DNA of 57,210 nucleotides. Source: Verrucomicrobia bacterium UBA1211. Lineage in GTDB: Bacteria; Verrucomicrobiota; Kiritimatiellia; RFP12; UBA1067. This document shows positions 1 through 9,113 of this stretch, piece by piece. Positions within the stretch are counted from its first letter, which is position 1; every line of letters begins with the position of its first letter. The position numbers and the translations under genes were made by a program. The stretch is taken from positions 23,780 to 80,989 of the forward strand of contig DBXN01000140.1 in the NCBI GenBank assembly GCA_002309585.1. The letters are read 5' to 3'. The notes beneath the pieces were generated by a model. The model worked only from the letters and a program-made list of their open reading frames with translations, made no database searches and had not been told where the DNA came from.

Positions 1-65
1 GTCTGCAGCGGATGGTCGGCTGCCGTCAAAGACGGGTATGCCGCAGGTCTTCGATTCCCGGCCTC

Positions 66-106
66 TTGACCTTTGGATTTGACCTTCGACCTTTCACCTT
101 TTTAGG
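66..106. repeat. 7-base tandem word array, TTGACCT family
   Basis: Reads TTGACCT / TTGGAT / TTGACCT / TCGACCT / TTCACCT / TTTTAGG, a nearly perfect 7-base register with one 6-base unit, ending 10 bases before the tatA-like start. It is the leftmost of the junction arrays in the window. Confidence 0.6.
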
Positions 107-116
107 TGTGTCTTGT

Positions 117-632
117 ATGGCGAGTGTTCCTTTTTTTGCGATGATCTTCGAATCTGTCGGAGCGGGTGAATGGGTTGTCCTGTTCGCCGTGGTCCTGATT
201 GTGGTCGGCCCGAAACGTCTGCCGGAGGTGGCGCGTAAACTGGGCCGCATGACGGAGATGTTCCGCCGAGCGGCGGACGAGTTCCGTCGGCAGCTGCTGA
301 CCATGGATCAGGAACCGGTGACGCCGCCGCCGGATCCGTCGGCGACGGATGTGGACGGCGTGCCGCAGGGAACCGATGGGGACACCTCCTCGGTCGATGA
401 TCCCTATCATCTGCCGGACACGGCCGATTATCCCGGAAATGAGGATCAGGTGGAGGCGTGGTCCTCCACCCAGCTATCCGATATCCCGCCCGATCCCGCC
501 CCGCAGAGTGATGCGGCGGCGGAACCGGTTGTGGATCGCGCGGTGGCCGATGCCGCCGTGGCGGAATCTTTCCGTCCGCAGGAGGAGCCGGCCCCCGCCG
601 CCGAACCGCAGAAAGAGGGGGCCTCCGCATGA
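117..632 (+). CDS. tatA: Sec-independent translocase subunit TatA/TatB-like
   Basis: Single-pass membrane subunit of the twin-arginine translocase, which exports folded proteins. The 171-residue product starts at the ATG at 117; the open frame continues upstream to 12, but family similarity begins only after this ATG. A hydrophobic segment (about residues 18-31) is followed by the family signature VGPKRLPEVARKLG and an amphipathic helix. The last ~105 residues form an unusually long acidic, Pro/Ala-rich tail, which is more TatB- than TatA-like in length. Its stop overlaps the tatC start by four bases (ATGA), so the two are translationally coupled. Three proteins with twin-arginine signals are encoded at 12.4-19.7 kb, giving this system plausible local cargo. 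TatA versus TatB assignment is uncertain. Confidence 0.88.
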   Translation: MASVPFFAMIFESVGAGEWVVLFAVVLIVVGPKRLPEVARKLGRMTEMFRRAADEFRRQLLTMDQEPVTPPPDPSATDVDGVPQGTDGDTSSVDDPYHLPDTADYPGNEDQVEAWSSTQLSDIPPDPAPQSDAAAEPVVDRAVADAAVAESFRPQEEPAPAAEPQKEGASA

Positions 633-1456
633 AGATCGGCCGTTTCACATTGGGCAAGCCCGCCGGAGAGACGAAGCCCGAGGATGAGTATAACGACCCG
701 CCGCGTCCCTTCATGGAGCACCTGATCGATCTGCGGGATTGCCTGATCCACTGCGCGGTGACATGGGTGGCCTCGGTCATTTTGGTGATCCCGCTGGCGC
801 CCCACATCCTCAAGTGGATGCAGGCGCCGGTCACGAAGCTTTTCAAATTGGAGAAATACAGCGATCTCGCGGGACGGATCCCGGCGCCCCTCCAAACGAT
901 GGAGGCGACCGGCGGTTTCGAGGTCCTCTTCAAGATCATGCTTTGGGGTGGAACGACCCTCTCTCTCCCGTTGCTCTTCTTTTTCATCTCCCGTTTTGTT
1001 TTTCCGGGTCTGAAACGGAGCGAGCGGACCATTATCCTCTTCTGCCTTTTCACCTCGACCTTCCTCTTTTTGGGCGGTGTCTGGATGGCCTATTCGGCGA
1101 CCCTTTCGATCGCGTTGGATGTGCTGCTCAAGGTGAACCGTTGGATGAATATGGATCTTGCCTTCTTCAACACCATGCCCTATATCACATTGGTGATGAA
1201 GACGCTGGTCGCTTTCGGTTTGGCTTTTCAGATGCCGTTGTTGCTTTTGGCGCTCGGCTGGTTTGGGATCATCACCTCCAAGATGCTCGCGGAGAAGTGG
1301 CGGCTGGCCATTGTCATCGTCTTTGTCCTCGCGATGGTGCTGACCCCTCCCGATCCCGTCTCGCAGATTGTGATGGCCATCCCGATGCTCGGTCTCTATT
1401 GGCTCTGTATCTGGCTGATCCGTCTGCGGGAACTTGCCAAGAGGAAGAGAGATTAA
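629..1456 (+). CDS. tatC: Sec-independent protein translocase TatC
   Basis: Polytopic core of the twin-arginine translocase, the subunit that recognises the RR signal peptide. The 275-residue product has the TatC N-terminal cytosolic signature (MEHLIDLRDCLI, with the conserved Glu), about six hydrophobic segments, and the expected family length. There is a ~50-residue hydrophilic periplasmic loop after the first membrane segment. It overlaps the tatA-like gene by four bases. Its stop codon TAA (1454-1456) lies inside the first of two 8-base repeat words (GAGATTAA, CAGGTTAA), the same word family that follows several other genes in this window. Confidence 0.95.
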   Translation: MKIGRFTLGKPAGETKPEDEYNDPPRPFMEHLIDLRDCLIHCAVTWVASVILVIPLAPHILKWMQAPVTKLFKLEKYSDLAGRIPAPLQTMEATGGFEVLFKIMLWGGTTLSLPLLFFFISRFVFPGLKRSERTIILFCLFTSTFLFLGGVWMAYSATLSIALDVLLKVNRWMNMDLAFFNTMPYITLVMKTLVAFGLAFQMPLLLLALGWFGIITSKMLAEKWRLAIVIVFVLAMVLTPPDPVSQIVMAIPMLGLYWLCIWLIRLRELAKRKRD

Positions 1457-1464
1457 CAGGTTAA
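1449..1464. repeat. Short 8-base word array at tatC stop codon
   Basis: Two 8-base words, GAGATTAA and CAGGTTAA. The first contains the tatC stop codon. The same AAGGTTAA-type word follows hisB, the DUF4159 gene and ispG. Confidence 0.5.
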
Positions 1465-1525
1465 ACGGTGTAGGGGCCTGGTGCGCGTGGGGCGGTGTGT
1501 GGCGTTGGACAAAAGGGAGAATCGG

Positions 1526-2113
1526 ATGGCGAGAAAAGCGGAACAACGGCGGACGACCCGTGAGACCGATGTCCGGGTCGTGTTGAATCTGGACGGAACA
1601 GGAGTGGCGGAGATCGCCACCGGGATCGGTTTCTTCGATCACATGCTTGAACTTTTCGCGCGTCACGCACTGGTCGATCTGACGGTACAGGCGAAGGGCG
1701 ATCTGAATGTCGATTACCATCACACGGTCGAGGATATCGGCCTGGTTTTGGGCGCCTGTATTCGGGAGGCGTTGGGGGATCGGCGCGGCATCCGCCGTTA
1801 CGGTTTCTTCCTGCTGCCGATGGATGAGGCGTTGTGCGAGGCGGCGCTCGATCTGGGTGGCCGGCCTTTCCTGGTTTTCGCCTCCGCGATGAAACATGCT
1901 TTTGTGCGCGATTTCGAGGTGAAACTGCTGGAGGAGTTCTTCCGCGCGCTGGCGGTTGAGGCGAAGATGAACATCCATCTCCGCCAAGTCTATGGTGACG
2001 AGGCGCACCATGTCTGCGAAGGGATTTTCAAAGGCTTTGCCCGCGCGTTCAGGATGGCGGTCGAGCCGGATCCCCGCGAGACCGGCATCCCGTCCAGCAA
2101 GGGTGTGCTGTAA
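1526..2113 (+). CDS. hisB: Imidazoleglycerol-phosphate dehydratase
   Basis: Dehydrates D-erythro-imidazoleglycerol phosphate to imidazoleacetol phosphate in histidine biosynthesis. The 195-residue product is the monofunctional form, without the N-terminal phosphatase domain found in enterobacteria. Metal-binding signatures are present: GFFDHMLELFARHA, DYHHTVEDIGLVLG and MDEALCEAALDLGGRP, plus the C-terminal HHVCEGIFKGFARA. I chose the ATG at 1526 because it is preceded by AGGGAG at a normal distance and gives the usual family N-terminus; the frame stays open to 1481. No other his gene is in the window. The stop codon is directly followed by an 8-base word array. Confidence 0.95.
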   Translation: MARKAEQRRTTRETDVRVVLNLDGTGVAEIATGIGFFDHMLELFARHALVDLTVQAKGDLNVDYHHTVEDIGLVLGACIREALGDRRGIRRYGFFLLPMDEALCEAALDLGGRPFLVFASAMKHAFVRDFEVKLLEEFFRALAVEAKMNIHLRQVYGDEAHHVCEGIFKGFARAFRMAVEPDPRETGIPSSKGVL

Positions 2114-2169
2114 GAAAGATTAGAAGGCTAAAGGATTAAAAGGTTAAAGAGGGAAACGGGGAAGAGGGG
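2112..2169. repeat. 8-base word array between hisB and the methyltransferase gene
   Basis: From 2114 the sequence divides into seven consecutive 8-base words: gaaagatt, agaaggct, aaaggatt, aaaaggtt, aaagaggg, aaacgggg, aagagggg. The word drifts from an A/T-rich AAAGGTTA type to a G-rich AACGGGG type without losing register. The hisB stop (2111-2113) abuts its start, and its last word serves as the ribosome-binding site of the GTG-initiated gene at 2172. Confidence 0.75.
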
Positions 2170-2171
2170 CT

Positions 2172-3389
2172 GTGAAAAACATCCGCATTACCGATTGCCG
2201 ATTTAGACACGGAACCGATTCCTTTTGGGGCGGCGAGATCGTGGTGCATTCCCATTCCGGGTTGCACGCCACGGAACGGCTGCTGATCGAGCGGCTGAAG
2301 ATGCTGAAAGCGCCGCCGGCCCGTTTGCTGATCGCTGGCAACCGAACGGGCGTGACCGCACTTGTCGCCGCCCATCTTTTCCCCGAATGTGAGATCGTCT
2401 GCCATGCGTTCGATCTCCATCATGCTCGGGCAATCGAGCGGAATCTGTTGACGAATGGCTTGCGCGCGAAACTGGTTTGCGATCCGGGTGTGAAGCTCTT
2501 TTCCATGACCGATCCGCCCATTCCGAAAAAACCGGTTTTCCGGACGGTCCAGGTGGCCTGTACGGCCGATATCCCCGAAGGGCCGTACGATGCGGCGGTT
2601 CTGATGTTTACACACGGGATGATGACCACCGAACTGCTGTTTGATCAGCTGGAGGATATCCATCGCCAGCTGCGGCTGGGGGGCGAGTTTGTCATTGCGG
2701 CGGAAGGAGATACGGCGATCCTGTATAAACAGTATCGGGGTATTTTCGGCTCGTTCACAACGGTTTTTGACCGGAAGAAGGTCCATTGCGCGGTCATGCG
2801 GAAGCGGGGGGAGTTGGAGAAGCCTCGCACCTTCAGCGCGACCTTCGAGGCGTCGCTTCCCGGTTGCCCGCCGATCACGCTCTGTTCGTTGCCGGGCGTC
2901 TTCTGCCATCGCCGCCCCGACATGGGCGGACTTGCGTTGGCGGAGATCGCGCGGGGCGAGATTCGGGCGAATCAGAAGGTCCTCGATATGGGATGTGGAT
3001 GCGGGATGGTCGGTTGCCTGCTGGCGGCGTGCGTGCCGTCGCTCCGGGTCACGTTTCTGGATTCCCATGCGCGCGCGATGGCCGCTACCGCGCGCAACAT
3101 CCAGACGCTTGGCCTTCAGAACACCGCATTGGTTCTGGCGGATGAGGGATACGCCGAACATGGCTTTGACCTGTTTGTCGGAAACCCGCCGTACTATTCC
3201 GATTTCAAGATCGCCGATGTTTTCCTTGAGACGGCCTTCGAGACGCTGCACCGCGGAGCGGTTTGCCTGACGGTCGCCAAAACCGCCAACGCCTTGAGCG
3301 AGCACCAGATGGAGTGCTTCGGCAACGTGACGCCGACCTCCCGGCGCGGTTACCAGGTGTTGAAAAGCGTGAGGGGCGCACGGCCGTAG
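2172..3389 (+). CDS. Class I SAM-dependent methyltransferase, RsmC/RlmG-like
   Basis: Probably methylates a guanine N2 in ribosomal RNA, by similarity to the RsmC/RlmG family. The 405-residue product has the two-lobed layout of that family: a degenerate N-terminal methyltransferase-like half (RLLIAGNRTGVTALVAA near residue 55) and a catalytic C-terminal half with SAM motif VLDMGCGCGMVGCLLA and the NPPYY amino-methyltransferase motif at residues 338-342 (RsmC-type enzymes have NPPF/Y). Translation starts at GTG 2172, preceded by GAAGAGGGG supplied by the upstream word array. The gene converges with the kinase gene at 3402 with only 12 bases between. The exact target base cannot be told from the sequence. 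Confidence 0.82.
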   Translation: MKNIRITDCRFRHGTDSFWGGEIVVHSHSGLHATERLLIERLKMLKAPPARLLIAGNRTGVTALVAAHLFPECEIVCHAFDLHHARAIERNLLTNGLRAKLVCDPGVKLFSMTDPPIPKKPVFRTVQVACTADIPEGPYDAAVLMFTHGMMTTELLFDQLEDIHRQLRLGGEFVIAAEGDTAILYKQYRGIFGSFTTVFDRKKVHCAVMRKRGELEKPRTFSATFEASLPGCPPITLCSLPGVFCHRRPDMGGLALAEIARGEIRANQKVLDMGCGCGMVGCLLAACVPSLRVTFLDSHARAMAATARNIQTLGLQNTALVLADEGYAEHGFDLFVGNPPYYSDFKIADVFLETAFETLHRGAVCLTVAKTANALSEHQMECFGNVTPTSRRGYQVLKSVRGARP

Positions 3390-3401
3390 ACGAGTCGGCG
3401 G

Positions 3402-4565
3402 CTACCCTTTGATCTTGCGGATGCGGCGCTCGGAGCGGGGCAGACGGATTTTGAAACAGGTTCCGGTTCCCGGTTTGCTGGCAATCTCAATTTCGCCGCC
3501 GTGGTCCTCGATGATGCGCTGGACGATCATCAACCCCAATCCCGTGCCGCTCGCCTTGGTGGTGTGGTAGGCTTCGAAGATCCGTCCCATCTCTTTCGGG
3601 TCGATACCGGTACCCGAGTCGATAATCGAGATGTCCACAAAGATGTCGCCCACGCCGAAGACCACCTTCAGCGCACCGCCGTCGGGCATCGCCTCCAGCG
3701 CGTTCTTGAAGAGGTTGAAGAAGACCTGTTTGATTTGCGACCGGTCCAGAAGGACTTCGGGAATCTGTGCGGGCATATCGACCGAGACGGTGATCCGGCG
3801 GTTTTCAAATTCGGTTTTCAGCAGACGGAGTGTCTCTTGGAGAACCTTTTCGGGCTTTTCAGGCTCAAGGATCGGTTTGCCCGGACGGATCGCCCGGAGA
3901 AACTGCGAGATGATCGTATCGAGCCGCGAGACTTCGGTCTGGGCGACATCAACTAATTCCGAAAGGGAATTGCGGATGTCATCCGGAAGATCGCGCAGTT
4001 CCCGCGAAAGAAGCTGGAGATGGATGGTGAGGGCGTTGAGCGGATTGCCGATCTCATGCGCCACGCTGGCGGCCAGCAGCTTGATCGCGTTCAGCCGTTC
4101 GCTCTCCAGGGTCGATGCCTCTTGCTTGCGGTCGCGGGTGATGTCGCGCAGGATCACCAGAACGCCCCGTTCGGGCAGGCTTGACTCATCCATCGGGACG
4201 GCGTAAACACTCACGAAACGGTGTTCGGGATAGAAGACTTCGACTTCACGGGTGACCATCCGTGCCCATCCGGTTTCCACGTCGGGCATATCCAGCAGAT
4301 GTTCCCAATCCCACTCGCGGAGAAGACGGACAATGGAACGTCCCCGGCCCCTTTCGGGATCCAGGCCGGTCATCTGCTCGGTCGCCTTGTTGGCGTAGAG
4401 GAGTTTGCCATCATTGTCGATCACCATGACGCCTTCCTGAATCGTCTGGAAGATCGTTTCGAGAAAACCCCGTTCCTGCGCCAGACGCACCATCTGGGCC
4501 TGAAGACTTTCCGAATCGAGTTTGTCGATCCGGGCGACGAGACGGTCAAAAAATCCTGATGCCAT
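3402..4565 (-). CDS. PAS-domain sensor histidine kinase, NtrB-like
   Basis: Cytosolic sensor kinase of 387 residues with no membrane segment. A short coiled N-terminus is followed by a PAS domain (about 34-130, with LLYANKATEQMTG), then the HisKA helix with phospho-acceptor His170 in the H-box SVAHEIGNPLNAL, and a HATPase domain with N-box N288, G1 motif DSGTG (316-320), F-box Phe330 and G2 motif GTGLG (340-344). All catalytic boxes are intact. It lies downstream of the AsmA-like gene on the same strand, 61 bases away, and may be co-transcribed with it. No response regulator or any DNA-binding regulator is encoded in the window, so its partner must lie elsewhere. Confidence 0.9.
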   Translation of the reverse strand: MASGFFDRLVARIDKLDSESLQAQMVRLAQERGFLETIFQTIQEGVMVIDNDGKLLYANKATEQMTGLDPERGRGRSIVRLLREWDWEHLLDMPDVETGWARMVTREVEVFYPEHRFVSVYAVPMDESSLPERGVLVILRDITRDRKQEASTLESERLNAIKLLAASVAHEIGNPLNALTIHLQLLSRELRDLPDDIRNSLSELVDVAQTEVSRLDTIISQFLRAIRPGKPILEPEKPEKVLQETLRLLKTEFENRRITVSVDMPAQIPEVLLDRSQIKQVFFNLFKNALEAMPDGGALKVVFGVGDIFVDISIIDSGTGIDPKEMGRIFEAYHTTKASGTGLGLMIVQRIIEDHGGEIEIASKPGTGTCFKIRLPRSERRIRKIKG

Positions 4566-4626
4566 AGGTTCTCCCGTTAGTCGAACGAATCACCGCACCG
4601 CCACTCCACTTGACCATCAGACTTCA

Positions 4627-7626
4627 TTACCGGGAAAGCTCCATTTTGATCTGGTCGAGGAATCCCGGATCCGACTCGATGTTTTTTCCGGAGGTTGCGC
4701 TGTCCAGCAGAAACTGCTGGATGAATGTGGCGGTGTCGACCGAGACGTTTCCGCTTTTCACGGTGATGGGAATCATGAGCGACTGGGAGCGGTAAATGTC
4801 GTCTTTGATGAAAAGCTTCGGAATCATCTTCCTCAAATTCGGTCCCATTTCCAATTCGACATCCTTCATGTACAGATTGAGTTTCGCGTTCAGCTGCCGT
4901 TCGGGCGGCTGATGCAGATCCGCTTCCAGCTGATGGACATCAAGGGAGATATTGCCCCGCTTGATCTTGCAGCCGGCGAAAAGCGGGGTCACATTTGCCA
5001 GAACCTGATCGAGCATCGGCTGGGTCAGGTTCACGCGGTCCAGCACGCGTGTCCGCTCCGGAAGCTTGAAGAGCGTGGTGTCGGCGGTTCGGCTGAGGGT
5101 CGGCGCAAGATTCAATTTGCCGTTGTTGAGTTGCGGCGTGTAGGAGAGGGCGAGGTTTCCCTTCTCCAATGTGCAGGCGATCTCCGATGCGCCCGCGTAG
5201 AGGCCGAACCCTTCCGCCGATTGAAGATGGACACTTCCTTTTCCCTTTCCGTTCAACAGAAAGGTGTCCAGCCCGCATCCGAGCGGCGCCTGGAGCTGAA
5301 TCTTCCGTTTGGTCCGGCCGGAGAGGAAGAAGCCGTTGATCGCCTGGGTATTCAACAGCCGGGTGATGGCGGTGAAGTCTGGGGCCCAGGTTCCGGCGAT
5401 GTTCACCAGACAGGTGTTGAACGGATCGGCGATCTGTCCCGAAAGTTCACATTCGCCCAAGACGCCCCGATAGGCGAATGTTTTCAACGGGAAGGCCTTG
5501 CCGTCTGGAGGGATGTCTATTGTCAGCCGTGCCCACCCCTTTTTCTCGGTGAAGACCTTGACCTCGCTTCGCGAGAAACTGCCGATGCCCGAGAAGATCG
5601 TATCGGTCCGAAGAAGATCGTTCCCCGCCGTGCCTTGGGATAGCCGGCTTTCAAACCGGAGATCGGGGATGGACCAGACGCCATTGACGGTCGGAATGGT
5701 GACGGTCTGGAGCAGTCCGTTGAACAATGCCTTGGCTTGGCCGCCGGAGATCTCGGCGGTGCCGTTCAACAGCAGGTCACCTTGCGCGGTCAGTAACCGT
5801 TTCCGGGTTTCGGGTGCGAGCGCGCCGCCCAGAAGATTCGCCCATTCCGCGACGGGGACCTTGGTGTTGATCTTGAAACCCCGGAGCAGGGTCAGGACGG
5901 ATGCGTCGTCCCACGCCAACCGTTGCCAGCCGCCGCTGAGAATCCCGGAGGGAACTTTCAATTCAAACGCCCCTTCGTTGAATTCGCGTTTCAGGGCACC
6001 GTTCGCTTGGAACGGCGTGGAGCCTTTCAATGTGAGCGATCCTTGCGGGATCGACAGTTGCCGGTCAGGCGCGGGGGTGACGGTGAAGGCCTTCGCTTTC
6101 ATCAAAACGGCGAGGTTCATCCGTTCGCCCTGCCGTTGTGTCCCGGCATGGAGGAAGAGACTCCCCGACAAAGCGGGTGAGTTGGGGAAGAGGGTGTGGT
6201 AATCCGTGTGAAACCGTCCAAGGTCCATATTGCCCGTGACGGTCAGGGCGTCAAGGGGACCTTTCCCGGAAAGTTCTGCGAAGGCACTTTTGAACGAAAA
6301 GGCAGAGACTTCGGGAAGATGGCTTTTGTCATGCGGGATAGACGCCCTGAAGGTCATGACCGGTTGCTGACGAGGTACGACACGCCCCGCGGGTGAACTC
6401 CAGGCGAGCGCGTCGGCGACCGCCTTGACGTTAACGGAACAGGTCTCGTCATCCGACACGAGATCCCCCTGGAGATCGATTGCCCCCGACTCAACGTTGA
6501 GTGTGGCGGGGATGTCCCATACCGCGCCGAAATCTTTGATGAGTTCCGGCAGCTTGAGTGTGGCGCGCCCGCCCAGTTTCCCGGTACGGTTGAACCCGGT
6601 GTCGTTTTTCGTCAAGGCGCCCTCCAGCCGGACCGCGAGCCAGGGCGATTCAAGGGTCAGGGGTGAGAAACGGATCGCTTGGGCATCGATTGAGAAATCG
6701 GCGTTGAGATCGACCGTGGCGGGAGGAGAGGGTTGGTGATCTCCCGTCTGAACCGAGAAACGGGTCAGCGTTAGGGTACTCTTCCCCGAACAGTCGTTCG
6801 TGCCGCTCATACGCAGGTTGAAGTCGCCGTGGGCGAGGCCTTCCATCCGCATTGGCACACCCGCGAAGGGTTCAACAAAGGGACGGAGGGCCGAGGCGTC
6901 AACCTGTTTGAGCGAGAATGCGAGCGTCTGTTCCGTTTCCGAGTCGGGGTTCTCTTCAGCGAAGTCCTTCAGACTTTTCAGATCGCCCTCGGCGGAGAGT
7001 TGGCCGCCGCCCGCCTGCGCCGTTCCCCGGAAATGGAAGGGCTTCCAGAACGAGGGCATATCGATGGAGGCGTTCAGGTGGGTGAAGGGGATGGCTTGCT
7101 GGCCATCCGTCGCGCGGGACCAGATGAGGGTGCCGTCCTCAATCGTTCCGCGTCCGGCGAGGTCCGCGACCGGAAGGATAAGCCCATCGCCGGATTCCGC
7201 CGCAAGGGCATCCGGGTCGGGAAAGGCGATGACACATTCGGGACGGGTCAACTGGAGATGGCCGAGGTTGAGGCGGCCGATCGGAAAGACCTGGAAGAAG
7301 AAACGGTCGGAGGTCAGCTTCGGGCAGGTGATCCGGATGCCGTCTCGGGGAAGGGCCAGGGCCGCATCCTTTATCTCCAACGGCGTGAACCATCCGACCT
7401 CCAGCGAGGAACAGGTGAACGTCGAAGGGGCGATCCGCTTGTTGACATAGGCGAGAATCTTCTGCCGTCCACTCGCGGAGGTGAACGCTTTCGGTAACAG
7501 GGCAAAGGCAATCGCCAAGGGAATAAGCAGGGCCAGCAAGATTTTGACGGTTGTGCCGAAACACCCCGTCCGTTTCCGCAGATCCTGTTCCTCGTCATCG
7601 TCTGGGGCAATACGGTCAAAGTCCAT
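4627..7626 (-). CDS. AsmA/TamB-like large envelope protein
   Basis: A 999-residue protein with a short acidic cytosolic start (MDFDRIAPDDDEEQDLRKR), one membrane helix (about residues 27-45) and a long periplasmic region of beta-rich segments. The early text LAYVNKRIAP and later repeated filamentous stretches match the AsmA-like superfamily, whose members bridge the periplasm and move phospholipids to the outer membrane. I place the start at 7626 because upstream codons of the open frame (to 9132) are antisense to argG. It is divergent from argG across a 162-base gap. The exact AsmA subfamily is not clear to me; distant C-terminal similarity would need a profile search. Confidence 0.75.
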   Translation of the reverse strand: MDFDRIAPDDDEEQDLRKRTGCFGTTVKILLALLIPLAIAFALLPKAFTSASGRQKILAYVNKRIAPSTFTCSSLEVGWFTPLEIKDAALALPRDGIRITCPKLTSDRFFFQVFPIGRLNLGHLQLTRPECVIAFPDPDALAAESGDGLILPVADLAGRGTIEDGTLIWSRATDGQQAIPFTHLNASIDMPSFWKPFHFRGTAQAGGGQLSAEGDLKSLKDFAEENPDSETEQTLAFSLKQVDASALRPFVEPFAGVPMRMEGLAHGDFNLRMSGTNDCSGKSTLTLTRFSVQTGDHQPSPPATVDLNADFSIDAQAIRFSPLTLESPWLAVRLEGALTKNDTGFNRTGKLGGRATLKLPELIKDFGAVWDIPATLNVESGAIDLQGDLVSDDETCSVNVKAVADALAWSSPAGRVVPRQQPVMTFRASIPHDKSHLPEVSAFSFKSAFAELSGKGPLDALTVTGNMDLGRFHTDYHTLFPNSPALSGSLFLHAGTQRQGERMNLAVLMKAKAFTVTPAPDRQLSIPQGSLTLKGSTPFQANGALKREFNEGAFELKVPSGILSGGWQRLAWDDASVLTLLRGFKINTKVPVAEWANLLGGALAPETRKRLLTAQGDLLLNGTAEISGGQAKALFNGLLQTVTIPTVNGVWSIPDLRFESRLSQGTAGNDLLRTDTIFSGIGSFSRSEVKVFTEKKGWARLTIDIPPDGKAFPLKTFAYRGVLGECELSGQIADPFNTCLVNIAGTWAPDFTAITRLLNTQAINGFFLSGRTKRKIQLQAPLGCGLDTFLLNGKGKGSVHLQSAEGFGLYAGASEIACTLEKGNLALSYTPQLNNGKLNLAPTLSRTADTTLFKLPERTRVLDRVNLTQPMLDQVLANVTPLFAGCKIKRGNISLDVHQLEADLHQPPERQLNAKLNLYMKDVELEMGPNLRKMIPKLFIKDDIYRSQSLMIPITVKSGNVSVDTATFIQQFLLDSATSGKNIESDPGFLDQIKMELSR

Positions 7627-7723
7627 GTCCCATATTATCGCATAATCGCACGGCGTGAACCAAGTAAAAGTTTTCCGTTCCGGGCATATCATCAACCGCC
7701 GAACCGTTCCTTCCAACTTTCCA

Positions 7724-7752
7724 TTGATTTTCTCCCCTAAAAAGCGTACCTT
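7724..7752 (+). promoter_or_regulatory. Weak candidate promoter for argG
   Basis: TTGATT (7724-7729) and TACCTT (7747-7752) are separated by exactly 17 bases, 37 bases before the argG start. The -10 element is a poor match, so confidence is low. Confidence 0.3.
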
Positions 7753-7788
7753 ATCGTGGATTTTCCATTCAATCAAGGAGAGAAGAAT

Positions 7789-9030
7789 ATGGCATTGACA
7801 TTGGCTGATTTGAAGGGCAAAACCGCAGGCGTGTGCGTTTCGGGCGGATTGGATAGCCGGACGATCTCGAAAGTCCTGGTTGAGGCGGGCGTGAACGTGA
7901 TCGCCTTTTCCGCGGATGTGGGCCAGCCGGATGAGAAGGATATCAACGACATCCGGAAGCGGATGGCGCCGTGCGGCGTGGATACCGTGATCGTCGATCT
8001 GAAGGAAGAGATGGCGAAGGCCTGTTTTGAGGCGATCGAAGCCCAGGCGATGTATGATGGTGGGTATTGGAACTCGACCGGCATCGCGCGTGCCGTGACG
8101 GTCCGTGGGTTGATCCCGGAGATGAAGAAGCGGAAGTGCACGGTCCTCATCCACGGCGCGACCGGCCGCGGCAATGACCAGATGCGTTTCGAGCGTTACA
8201 CCAATGTCCTCGCGCCCTCCATGCGGGTTTACTCCCCCTGGCGTGACGCCGAGCTCCTGAAGCGTTTTCCCGGCCGGACCCAGATGGTCGAATTCCTCGC
8301 CAAGTACGGAATCAAGGCGTTTGTCGGCACGAAGAAAAAGTATTCGACCGACAGTAACCTCGCCGGTCTCTCGCACGAGGCGGAGGATCTGGAGAGCATG
8401 GAGACCTCGATGCTGATCGTCAAGCCGACGATGGGTGTCTGGCCGCAGGAGGCTCCGGATAAGGTTGAGAAATTCACGGTCCGGTTTGAGAAGGCCCGTG
8501 CCGTTCAGATCAACGGCAAGGATGTGACCCCGCTGGAGGCGATGTTGCTGGCGAACAAGATTGGCGGCCGGAACGGTATCGGCATGAAGCACGCCCTTGA
8601 GAACCGGATCATCGGGACCAAGAGCCGCGGCGTGTATGAGGCGCCGGGCATGGAAGTGTTGGCGACCGCTCTCCGTTACCTCTATCAGGCGACGATGGAC
8701 CGCCGCGCGACCCTGCTCTTCATGCAGCTCTCGAAGCTGGTGGCCGACCAGATCTATGACGGCCGTTATTACGATCCCGCCACGCAGGCTGCGCGCGCCG
8801 CGATCGGTGTCTTCGCGAAGCACGCCACCGGTACGGTCGAGGTTGGCCTTTACAAAGGCAACATCTTCTTCAACGCGCTCTCCGGATGCAAGGCCACCAT
8901 CTACAATGAGGCCGACTCCTCGATGGAGGCCAGCAACGGACTGAATCCCGTCAGCTCGCAGGGCTTCGCGGAGATTCAGAGTGTTGAGGCGCTGATGTTG
9001 GCGAAGGCCGGTCAGATCGTTTCGAAATAG
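7789..9030 (+). CDS. argG: Argininosuccinate synthase
   Basis: Joins citrulline and aspartate with ATP to form argininosuccinate in arginine biosynthesis. The 413-residue product has the ATP-pyrophosphatase P-loop VSGGLDS (residues 17-23), the HGATGRGNDQMRFE block and KYSTDSNLAGLSHEAEDLE of the family, and full family length. The ATG at 7789 is preceded by AAGGAGAGAAGAAT, a strong ribosome-binding site; the open frame extends only 11 codons further up. The upstream gene is divergent and a weak promoter lies at 7724-7752, so argG probably opens a short operon with the next two genes. No other arginine gene is present. Confidence 0.97.
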   Translation: MALTLADLKGKTAGVCVSGGLDSRTISKVLVEAGVNVIAFSADVGQPDEKDINDIRKRMAPCGVDTVIVDLKEEMAKACFEAIEAQAMYDGGYWNSTGIARAVTVRGLIPEMKKRKCTVLIHGATGRGNDQMRFERYTNVLAPSMRVYSPWRDAELLKRFPGRTQMVEFLAKYGIKAFVGTKKKYSTDSNLAGLSHEAEDLESMETSMLIVKPTMGVWPQEAPDKVEKFTVRFEKARAVQINGKDVTPLEAMLLANKIGGRNGIGMKHALENRIIGTKSRGVYEAPGMEVLATALRYLYQATMDRRATLLFMQLSKLVADQIYDGRYYDPATQAARAAIGVFAKHATGTVEVGLYKGNIFFNALSGCKATIYNEADSSMEASNGLNPVSSQGFAEIQSVEALMLAKAGQIVSK

Positions 9031-9057
9031 GCAACGGGAAACTGGGATGCGGAGGCG
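9030..9057. repeat. Degenerate 7-base words after argG
   Basis: Starting on the last base of the argG stop codon the sequence reads GGCAACG / GGAAACT / GGGATGC / GGAGGCG. This is a weak, decayed example of the 7-base junction arrays. Confidence 0.35.
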
Positions 9058-9113
9058 AAATGGATTCGGAAAGTCCGATTGCCTTCGCTCCTGATCAACG
9101 AACGGAGTGCCAC

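Noticed and set aside
446..2011. 521-codon minus-strand frame over tatC and hisB
   Set aside because: Antisense shadow of two firmly identified genes.
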